DNA of 8,587 nucleotides from Verrucomicrobiota bacterium (GTDB lineage Bacteria; Verrucomicrobiota; Kiritimatiellia; Kiritimatiellales; Tichowtungiaceae): contig JADYZA010000054.1 of the NCBI GenBank assembly GCA_020853375.1, forward strand, positions 1 to 8,587. The letters are read 5' to 3'. Made by a program: the position numbers and the translations under genes. Shown piece after piece: positions 1 to 4,848 of the stretch (its first letter is position 1; each line of letters opens with the position of its first letter). The notes under the pieces are model-generated. The model saw nothing but the letters and a program-made list of their open reading frames with translations. It ran no database searches and was not told where the DNA came from.

Positions 1-38
1 AGCTGATCGAGCGGACGGAACTTCCCGACCTCGGTTAG
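1..38 (+). CDS. possible 3' end of a rightward gene (partial)
   Basis: Reading from base 3 gives the open peptide LIERTELPDLG followed by a TAG stop at 36-38. Its composition is compatible with a protein C-terminus, and it would converge on the Cys-rich gene with only 2 nt between the two stop codons. Eleven codons are too few to identify a family. A minus-strand frame through the same bases is also open, but I see no ATG, GTG or TTG start for it. The segment could equally be non-coding. Confidence 0.22.
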   Translation, partial: LIERTELPDLG

Positions 39-40
39 GT

Positions 41-400
41 TCAGCGTTTTTTCGACTCCTGAATGGTCTGCATGATTTCACGAACCCAGAGACATTCGCA
101 TTCGAGCGGGCAGGAATCGAGGCTGCCCGCCCGCACACAGAGCTCCGGACAGCATTCCGGCTGTTCGCCACGGGATGCAAGGATTGGACGTGTGCTCAGC
201 GGGACAAACGCTTTGACTTCAATCGCAAGAGTTGTTCCGCACAGATCATGATCATGCGTGAAATAAAACAGTCCGCCCTTGAGGTCGGCGAAATTGACCT
301 GATAACCCGTCAATTCAAGTTGTGGATCGCTCAGAAAAACTTCCAGCGTTTGCCAGACGGTTTTGCAATTCGGGCAGATTTTAAAAGGGTCAGTTTTCAT
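41..400 (-). CDS. small Cys-rich protein of unknown function
   Basis: The gene encodes 119 residues with nine cysteines. An N-terminal CPNC (Cys9, Cys12) resembles half of a zinc ribbon. A middle block reads FTHDHDLCGTTLAIEV (Cys54). The C-terminal third carries ECCPELC (83-88) and then SCPLECECLWVRE (Cys97, 101, 103). The spacing suggests a metal-binding or redox-active fold. There is no signal peptide or membrane segment, so a cytoplasmic protein is likely. I recall similar small hypothetical proteins with a CGTTLA block and a C-terminal C-x-C-x-(Y/W)VRE block, but no assigned role. The ATG at 400 is preceded by only a weak AGG about 8 nt upstream. The gene lies downstream of pfp in the same direction, beyond pfp's terminator, so it probably has its own promoter or depends on read-through. 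It is clearly coding by composition; the function is unknown. Confidence 0.8.
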   Translation of the reverse strand: MKTDPFKICPNCKTVWQTLEVFLSDPQLELTGYQVNFADLKGGLFYFTHDHDLCGTTLAIEVKAFVPLSTRPILASRGEQPECCPELCVRAGSLDSCPLECECLWVREIMQTIQESKKR

Positions 401-414
401 GAATTGGCCTGACG

Positions 415-437
415 AAAAAGGCGGCCATCAGGCCGCC
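415..437 (-). terminator. intrinsic terminator of pfp
   Basis: Read on the minus strand this is GGCGGCC, loop TGAT, GGCCGCC, then TTTTT. It is a perfect 7-bp GC-only stem with a tetraloop and a T-tract, starting 9 nt after the pfp stop codon. The T-tract ends 14 nt before the start codon of the following Cys-rich gene. Confidence 0.85.
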
Positions 438-446
438 CAGTGGAGG

Positions 447-1676
447 TTAATGTTTGACGGCAACCTGTTCGCCTTTGGCTTGTCCGATGGCTGATAGCAA
501 TTTACCGAACCACTTGACGTCGATATCAAACGGTTTGCCGCCTTTGATGCGCGGGAATTCAATGGCGCGCAATGTGTCGCCCTGATCTTCGTCTTCGCCG
601 ATCACGCCGCTGATACGCTTGAGCGCGCACTCAACCGCCTTATTAGCGCAACGCTTGATCAGTTTGAGGTCTTCCTTATTAGCGGCGGCGGCGCGGGCAA
701 AATAGCCGCTCTTTTGCACCAGAACCTTTTCGGCTTTCAGCATATCGGCGAACTGCTTGCCGAACCATTTGCCGGGGTTAACGGCGTCGAGTTTGACATG
801 ACCGAACGCATCGCGCGGAACTTCTTCACCGGCGGCGGTCATCTGCGCGACGATGGCTTCCAAGCCTGCACCTTCGGAGATGAAGATATTCACACAGTCG
901 TGTTCGTCCATGATCTTTTTCAGGCGTGAGGCTTCGACTTGAATGTCGATTGCCATTTCCGGAACGAAAATCGCATGAACGTCTTTACGCATTTTGCTCA
1001 AGCCAATGCCCGGAACAAAAGACATCTTGGCCAAGCGGTCGCGGTAAACCTGCGCCGTATAGGCTGTCAGCCAGCCGCAGTTGCGCCCCATGACTTCATG
1101 GATGATCAGCATGCGCGGATTGGCGTTATGTTCCGCCACCACGTTTTCAAAATATTTTGCGCCTTCTTCGGCGGCAGTCCATGCGCCGAGGCTTTGGCGG
1201 ATCGGAAACACATCGTTATCGATCGTTTTAGGCAACCCGACCACCGTCAGATCGTAGTTATTATCCTTAAGGTAAGCGGCGAGGTCGGCCGCCGTGGTAT
1301 TGGTGTCATCGCCGCCGATGGTGTGGAGCACGTCCACGCCGTCTTTCACCAGTTGCCGCGCGGCGACTTCCAGCGGATTTTCACCTTCTTTAACCAAACC
1401 GCGTTTTACGCAATCTTTGACGTTGGTCAGTTTCACGCGGCTGTTACCGATCGGACTGCCGCCGTGTTTATGCAGAATAGCCGCTTTGGCGCGGATGGCT
1501 GGCGTGACGGCGATGGATTCGCCGAGGAGTAGGCCTTTATAGCCGCTGGTGTAGCAGATGATTTTGATTTTCGGAGCGACCTTGCTGTATTGCTCGATCA
1601 GGCCGCCGATGGCGGAGGAGAGACAGGGGGCTAGGCCGCCGGCAGTTAGAATGGCAACTTTCTTCACATCCTTCAT
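447..1676 (-). CDS. pfp: pyrophosphate-fructose-6-phosphate 1-phosphotransferase
   Basis: This cytoplasmic enzyme phosphorylates fructose-6-phosphate at C1 using pyrophosphate, reversibly, in glycolysis and gluconeogenesis. From the start chosen here it has 409 residues, normal for the short bacterial PFP class. The N-terminal VAILTAGGLAPCLSSAIGG is the phosphate-donor loop. GGDDTNT (121-127) has Asp where ATP enzymes have Gly, and PKTIDND (149-155) has Lys where ATP enzymes have Gly; together these two changes mark PPi use. MGRNCGWL (196-203) and QKSGYFARAAAAN (321-333) are substrate-site blocks. The frame stays open 22 codons further upstream to 1742. I chose the ATG at 1676 because an AAAGGA ribosome site sits 8 nt before it and the conserved domain begins right after it; the extra residues look non-conserved. 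The gene is divergent from rpsD and ends in a strong terminator. PPi specificity is inferred from the motifs. Confidence 0.95.
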   Translation of the reverse strand: MKDVKKVAILTAGGLAPCLSSAIGGLIEQYSKVAPKIKIICYTSGYKGLLLGESIAVTPAIRAKAAILHKHGGSPIGNSRVKLTNVKDCVKRGLVKEGENPLEVAARQLVKDGVDVLHTIGGDDTNTTAADLAAYLKDNNYDLTVVGLPKTIDNDVFPIRQSLGAWTAAEEGAKYFENVVAEHNANPRMLIIHEVMGRNCGWLTAYTAQVYRDRLAKMSFVPGIGLSKMRKDVHAIFVPEMAIDIQVEASRLKKIMDEHDCVNIFISEGAGLEAIVAQMTAAGEEVPRDAFGHVKLDAVNPGKWFGKQFADMLKAEKVLVQKSGYFARAAAANKEDLKLIKRCANKAVECALKRISGVIGEDEDQGDTLRAIEFPRIKGGKPFDIDVKWFGKLLSAIGQAKGEQVAVKH

Positions 1677-1684
1677 GGTACAAA

Positions 1685-1690
1685 TCCTTT
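1685..1690 (-). promoter_or_regulatory. ribosome binding site deciding the pfp start
   Basis: On the minus strand this reads AAAGGA, with 8 nt to the ATG at 1676. It supports the 409-residue protein over the longer frame that begins at 1742. Confidence 0.75.
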
Positions 1691-1769
1691 CAGTTCTCGG
1701 GTTTAAAAATAAGCGCACCATGATGGGAAGTTCGGCTTTCAAGGCAAGGCAAAAAAACGTTTCTAGTGG

Positions 1770-1798
1770 TTGACTTCACAGCCCCGCATCGCTTTAAT
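1770..1798 (+). promoter_or_regulatory. sigma-70-type promoter of rpsD
   Basis: A TTGACT -35 box (1770-1775), a 17-nt spacer and a TTTAAT -10 box (1793-1798) each differ from consensus at one position. Transcription would start near 1805, giving a leader of about 120 nt before rpsD. The strength fits a ribosomal protein gene. I found no equally convincing promoter for pfp on the opposite strand of this spacer. Confidence 0.75.
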
Positions 1799-1804
1799 GC
1801 GCCC

Positions 1805-1925
1805 TCGTTTCGCCGGAGGATATTCACGGAAGTGAGCGCCTTAATTTGAGAATCTCTGAAACGGCGGCCCGGATACGGGCTTAATCGGGCGAAACACAGG
1901 AACAGAAACCACAACGGAGAGAACG
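1805..1925 (+). promoter_or_regulatory. structured 5' leader of rpsD, candidate S4 autoregulatory RNA
   Basis: The leader can be closed by a perfect 8-bp helix, GTTTCGCC (1807-1814) with GGCGAAAC (1888-1895). Inside are TCAC-GGAA-GTGA (1824-1835) and GCCCG-GATA-CGGGC (1867-1880), both 4-nt-loop hairpins, so the whole folds as a multibranch junction. A purine-rich stretch and a GGAGAG ribosome site (1916-1921) follow, 4-6 nt before the ATG. Ribosomal protein S4 is known to repress translation from its own mRNA leader in several phyla. That this leader does so is inference from its position and fold; I cannot match it to a named leader family. Confidence 0.45.
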
Positions 1926-2528
1926 ATGAAGTACAATGGACCGAAGATTAAGAAGTCGCGCCGTTTGGGCATTGCCCTTACGCCGAAAAGCGAAAAATAC
2001 CTCGAACGCCGCCCGAATCCGCCGGGACAGCACGGCCCGTCAAAGCGCCGCAACAAACAGTCTGACTACGGCAAACAGCTCATCGAAAAGCAGCGTTTGC
2101 GCTACCAGTACAATCTGGCAGAACGTCAGTTGCACGGCTATTACGTCAAAGCTTCGCGCAAAATCGGCAACACCGCCGACATGATGCTCGCGCTGCTCGA
2201 AACCCGTCTCGATGTCGTTGTGCTTCGCGCCGGATTCGCCCGCTCCATCTATCAGGCCCGCCAGCTGGTCGGTCATGCCCACTTCCGCATCAACGGCAAG
2301 AAGGTCAATATTCCTTCCTACCAAGTGCGCATCGGCGATGTCATCACCGTCCGTGAAACGAGCCGCGAACTGGAACTCTTCCCAGCAGCCCAGCAGATTG
2401 CCACCACACCGGCGTATCTGACCGTGGACGACAAGCATTTGACCGCCACCCTGAGCCGCCTGCCGGAACACGGTGAAGTGCCGGTACAGTGCGAAGCCTC
2501 GCTGGTCGTCGAGTTCTACTCGCGCTAA
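1926..2528 (+). CDS. rpsD: 30S ribosomal protein S4
   Basis: S4 binds 16S rRNA early in assembly of the small subunit, helps form the mRNA entry channel and affects decoding fidelity. The product has 200 residues, the usual length. The N-terminal third reads MKYNGPKIKKSRRLG, PPGQHG and YGKQLIEKQRLRYQYNLAERQL, as in S4. The S4 RNA-binding domain spans about residues 92-140 (RLDVVVLRAGFA, ARQLVGHAHFRINGKKVNIPSYQVRIGDVI). There are no N-terminal Cys ligands, so this is the zinc-free form. The start is fixed by GGAGAG 4-6 nt upstream. It stands alone, with its own promoter, leader and terminator, rather than within an rpsM-rpsK-rpsD-rpoA cluster. Whether it is the only S4 copy cannot be told from this window. 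Confidence 0.97.
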   Translation: MKYNGPKIKKSRRLGIALTPKSEKYLERRPNPPGQHGPSKRRNKQSDYGKQLIEKQRLRYQYNLAERQLHGYYVKASRKIGNTADMMLALLETRLDVVVLRAGFARSIYQARQLVGHAHFRINGKKVNIPSYQVRIGDVITVRETSRELELFPAAQQIATTPAYLTVDDKHLTATLSRLPEHGEVPVQCEASLVVEFYSR

Positions 2529-2529
2529 A

Positions 2530-2551
2530 CAAACCTTTTCCAAGGTTTGGA
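2530..2551 (+). other. hairpin directly after the rpsD stop codon
   Basis: CAAACCTT (2530-2537), loop TTCC and AAGGTTTG (2542-2549) form an 8-bp stem starting 2 nt after the stop codon. A competing fold pairs TCCAA (2539-2543) with TTGGA (2547-2551) and can extend into the A-tract of the next terminator. There is no T-tract, so it may protect the 3' end of the mRNA or modulate the terminator. Confidence 0.5.
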
Positions 2552-2552
2552 G

Positions 2553-2583
2553 AAAAAGCCCGCTGTTCATCAGCGGGCTTTTT
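2553..2583 (+). terminator. intrinsic terminator of rpsD, symmetric
   Basis: AAAAA-GCCCGCTG (2553-2565), loop TTCAT and CAGCGGGC-TTTTT (2571-2583) give an 8-bp GC-rich stem flanked by A5 and T5. It would also read as a terminator on the minus strand. Its T-tract ends 15 nt before the ATG of the exonuclease gene. Confidence 0.9.
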
Positions 2584-2598
2584 GTTTACCGTTGAGTC

Positions 2599-3168
2599 AT
2601 GTTGATTCGCGAAACAACTTTGACCGTCCTAGACTTCGAAACCACCGGTTCCGTTCCCGGTTTCGACACCGAACCGTGGCAGGTCGCAGCGGTCGTTCTA
2701 AAAAATGGGCGCGTCGATCCATCACAAACATTCGAGAGCCTCATTCGTGTCGACATCAACCGTCCGTTCAATGCCTACGCGCCGGGCAAACACCACAAAC
2801 TGCGCGGAGAAATCGCCGCCGCCGATGAAGTTTCCAAAGTCTGGAAAGAGCTGGAAGGATGGACCACCGGAAAGCCGCTTGCCGCGCACAACGTCGCCAC
2901 TGAAAAGAAATTCCTGAGACAGATGGCGCCAATGCACCATTTCGGACCGTGGATTGATACGCTGACACTGGCGCGGCAGGCGTGGCCGAAAGCACCGAGC
3001 CATAAACTCGAAGATTTAATCGCCGGACTGAAACTCGACGCCCGTGTCCGTGAACTCTGTCCACACGGCGAAGCCCACGATGCCCTCTACGACGCCGTCG
3101 CCTGCGCCGTCCTCCTTGAACATCTTCTCGCCCAGTCTGGCTGGGAAAAATTGACGATTGCCGATTGA
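2599..3168 (+). CDS. DEDDh-family 3'-5' exonuclease (DnaQ-like)
   Basis: This is a single-domain 189-residue nuclease of the RNase H-like fold related to the proofreading epsilon subunit of DNA polymerase III. It would remove nucleotides from 3' ends with two metal ions. ExoI is LDFETTG with Asp12 and Glu14. ExoII is AAHNVATEKKFL (95-106), where Glu102 sits at the place of the usual Asp. An IDTLTLAR block (119-126) and HKLEDLI (135-141) match the epsilon family. ExoIII is HDALYDA with His160 and Asp165. No polymerase, helicase or other domain is attached, so its role (proofreading, repair or RNA trimming) is open. Only a weak ribosome site precedes the ATG, and the gene starts 15 nt after the rpsD terminator, so expression is probably modest. 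The stop codon lies inside a 7-bp tandem repeat. Confidence 0.9.
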   Translation: MLIRETTLTVLDFETTGSVPGFDTEPWQVAAVVLKNGRVDPSQTFESLIRVDINRPFNAYAPGKHHKLRGEIAAADEVSKVWKELEGWTTGKPLAAHNVATEKKFLRQMAPMHHFGPWIDTLTLARQAWPKAPSHKLEDLIAGLKLDARVRELCPHGEAHDALYDAVACAVLLEHLLAQSGWEKLTIAD

Positions 3169-3184
3169 TGATTTTCGATTGGAG
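3150..3184 (+). repeat. five tandem 7-bp repeats over the exonuclease stop codon
   Basis: The units are ATTGACG, ATTGCCG, ATTGATG, ATTTTCG and ATTGGAG. The first two and a half units encode the last residues (LTIAD) of the exonuclease and the stop codon lies in the third. The pattern is that of a short degenerate tandem repeat grown at a gene end, probably by slippage. Confidence 0.7.
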
Positions 3185-3195
3185 TTTCTAATCAT

Positions 3196-3260
3196 GGGAA
3201 TCGGCGCGGTCACGGTTCGGGAAAACTCACCGGAGCCTGCCCGCACCCACAGCAACTGTA
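3196..3260 (+). promoter_or_regulatory. cobalamin-riboswitch-like 5' core, probably a remnant
   Basis: Blocks in the order seen in B12 riboswitches are present: GGGAA (3196-3200), CGGT (3207-3210), then CGGAGCCTGCCCGC (3231-3244) and AACTGTAG (3254-3261). In the usual riboswitch the CCCGC and ACTGT blocks are adjacent; here 9 nt separate them. I could not find the 3' half (the GCCACTG block or the GGAGACCTGCC B12 box), and no rightward gene follows. The likeliest reading is a decayed or truncated riboswitch. A chance resemblance in GC-rich DNA cannot be excluded. Confidence 0.3.
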
Positions 3261-3284
3261 GTCGCGTCCGGTGGGCGCGGTTTT
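3226..3284 (+). terminator. candidate terminator with a competing helix, after the exonuclease gene
   Basis: CCGCACCCAC (3241-3250) pairs with GTGGGCGCGG (3271-3280), nine of ten positions, followed by TTTT (3281-3284). The loop is 20 nt, long for a terminator. A second helix, CTCACCGGA (3226-3234) with TCCGGTGGG (3267-3275), uses the same 3' strand, so the two cannot form together. This is the layout of a terminator and anti-terminator pair. The simplest role is ending exonuclease transcripts; the switch interpretation is inference. Confidence 0.45.
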
Positions 3285-3306
3285 AAAAAGCGAATGGAGA
3301 ATGTGC

Positions 3307-3331
3307 AACTGGTCGCAAATTGCGACCGGTT
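3307..3331. repeat. palindrome 1 of a related pair
   Basis: The left arm AACTGGTCGCAA and the right arm TTGCGACCGGTT flank a single central A at 3319. Of 12 arm positions 11 are complementary; 3310/3328 is a T-G pair. The core GGTCRCAAATTGYGACC is shared with palindrome 2. It could be an operator for a dimeric regulator, a hairpin at the 3' ends of the converging exonuclease and pyrC transcripts, or a copy of a dispersed palindromic repeat. No T-tract follows on either strand. Confidence 0.8.
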
Positions 3332-3348
3332 ATCACGGCGTTGGTTCT

Positions 3349-3375
3349 GAGCTGGTCACAAATTGTGACCAGCTC
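3349..3375. repeat. palindrome 2 of a related pair
   Basis: The left arm GAGCTGGTCACAA and the right arm TTGTGACCAGCTC flank a central A at 3362, with all 13 arm positions complementary. It differs from palindrome 1 by compensating changes: G to A in the left arm and C to T in the right. The symmetry is therefore retained where the sequences diverge. The centres are 43 bp apart, about four helical turns. Confidence 0.85.
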
Positions 3376-3471
3376 CTGCGATGCCGCCGGAATCGCCGCG
3401 CAAAAAGATCGGCTTTGATTTTTATCAGCAGGATGAATAGATGGTTTTCAATTACTACTTCATTGCTCCGC
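3376..3471. other. remainder of convergent spacer, nothing recognised
   Basis: Together with the repeat, switch-like and palindrome elements this completes the 303-nt gap between the exonuclease and pyrC stop codons. I see no convincing gene or intrinsic terminator for pyrC here. A short rightward frame across the palindromes has no family resemblance. Confidence 0.5.
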
Positions 3472-4848
3472 TTATCGGTCAAACTCAAGCCGCTGGCCGT
3501 GTGAGGCGATAACTTTCCTATTCTGCCAGGCGATTTGACCGGAGACGATGGTGGTGTCGACGGATGAGCGGAAGGTGATGCCTTCGAATGGTGACCAGCC
3601 GCATTTGTAGAGGATGTTGTTTTTGCTGACGGTTTGCGGGCGATTCAGATCAACCAGAACCAAGTCGGCCCAATATCCTTCGCGGATGAAGCCTCGGTCT
3701 TTGACGTTAAAGATGCGCGCCGGATTGTGGGCGATTTTGGCGGCGATGGTTTCCAAAGGCAGGATGCCGCTGTGAAAGTGTTCTAGAATTGCGGGCAGAG
3801 CGGACTGAATGACTGGCATGCCGGAGGGTGAAGTCCAGTAAGTTCCCTGTTTTTCCTGCAAGGTGTGCGGTGCATGGTCGGTGCCGATTGTATCCACTCG
3901 ATCCGTCAAAAGACCACGGAGCAGGGCGGCGCGGTCGGAAGCCCGTTTGATAGCCGGGTTGCATTTCACCAGCGCGCCTTTGGTTTCGTAGGCGCTGCTG
4001 TCGAAGTGCAGGTAATGGACGGAGGCTTCGGCGGTGATTTTGCGGACGGTTTCGTCGCGCTCGATATAAAACTCATTTTCGCGCGGACTGCTGATACGGG
4101 CCACGCCGCCGTCAAAGAGTTCCAGTTCGCGAGCGGTGCTGACGTGCAGGATATGCAAACGGGTATCATGTTTTTGCGCCAGCTCGACGGCGAGTTTCGA
4201 TGAACGGTAGCAGGCTTCTTCGCTGCGGATGTGCGGATGCGCGGCGAACGGGGTTTTGTCGCCGTAGCGCTCGCGGAAAATTTTCTCATGCTTTTTGATG
4301 ATGCTTGGGTCTTCGCAGTGCGCGGTGAGATTGATTGGGCATTCGCGGAAAAGGTCTTCCAAGGTTTGGAAACGATCGACCAGCATGTCGCCGGTGGACG
4401 AGCCCATATAAACTTTGACCCCGCAGACGTTTTTCGGATCGACGGCTTTGATCTGGTCGAGGTTGCTGAGCGATGCGCCTAGGTAGAAGGAATAGTTGAC
4501 GGCCATTTTCTGCGCGGCGATGGCGAACTTTTCTTCCAGCCGTTCGTTGGTCACGGTCGGCGGGCTGGTGTTGGGCATTTCCATGACGGAGGTGACGCCT
4601 CCGGCGGCGGCGGCGCGCGATTCGCTTTGCATGTCGCCTTTATGTGTCAGTCCCGGTTCACGGAAATGGACGTGGCAGTCGATCATGCCGGGCAGAAGCG
4701 CTTTGCCTTCTGCGTCGATGACTATGTTGGCCTCGGTGGAGATCGAACGGTCAATGCGGTCGATTCGTCCGTTGCGAATGAAAACGTCGGCTGGGCGAAT
4801 TACACCATCACTGACAACATCGGCATTTTTGATCAGGATGCTTTGCAT
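3472..4848 (-). CDS. pyrC: dihydroorotase, class I
   Basis: This zinc amidohydrolase interconverts N-carbamoyl-aspartate and dihydroorotate, the third step of de novo pyrimidine synthesis, in the cytoplasm. The 458 residues form an amidohydrolase barrel with a split N/C-terminal beta-sandwich. DCHVHFREPG supplies His59 and His61, VKVYMGSS the bridging Lys145 that is carboxylated in the family, LTAHCED His177, LHILHVST His235 and GTDHAPH Asp324. MPNTSPP (91-97) and NPARIF (375-380) are further family blocks, so all metal ligands are present. The length and the KVYMGSSTGDMLVD block resemble class I enzymes of Bacteroidota. The start is supported by GGAAG about 9 nt upstream. The gene begins inside lgt (16-nt overlap) as the last gene of nadK-lgt-pyrC, so translational coupling is likely. 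No aspartate carbamoyltransferase gene is adjacent. Confidence 0.95.
   Translation of the reverse strand: MQSILIKNADVVSDGVIRPADVFIRNGRIDRIDRSISTEANIVIDAEGKALLPGMIDCHVHFREPGLTHKGDMQSESRAAAAGGVTSVMEMPNTSPPTVTNERLEEKFAIAAQKMAVNYSFYLGASLSNLDQIKAVDPKNVCGVKVYMGSSTGDMLVDRFQTLEDLFRECPINLTAHCEDPSIIKKHEKIFRERYGDKTPFAAHPHIRSEEACYRSSKLAVELAQKHDTRLHILHVSTARELELFDGGVARISSPRENEFYIERDETVRKITAEASVHYLHFDSSAYETKGALVKCNPAIKRASDRAALLRGLLTDRVDTIGTDHAPHTLQEKQGTYWTSPSGMPVIQSALPAILEHFHSGILPLETIAAKIAHNPARIFNVKDRGFIREGYWADLVLVDLNRPQTVSKNNILYKCGWSPFEGITFRSSVDTTIVSGQIAWQNRKVIASHGQRLEFDR

Noticed and set aside
939..1532. Long rightward open frame of 197 codons inside pfp
   Set aside because: It is antisense to a clearly conserved enzyme, and its His/Arg/Phe-rich composition is typical of a shadow frame.
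1690..2056. Leftward open frames in the pfp-rpsD spacer and over the start of rpsD
   Set aside because: They overlap the rpsD promoter and leader, have no ribosome site and look like no known protein.
2040..2570. Leftward open frame of 176 codons over rpsD
   Set aside because: It is the complement of a highly conserved ribosomal protein gene with no independent support.
3016..3255. Leftward open frame ending inside the exonuclease gene
   Set aside because: Its middle part is simply the translated heptamer repeat and the rest is antisense to the exonuclease.
3271..3504. Rightward open frame across the twin palindromes
   Set aside because: Its coding potential comes from the palindromes themselves, it runs into the 3' end of pyrC, and it has no ribosome site or family resemblance.
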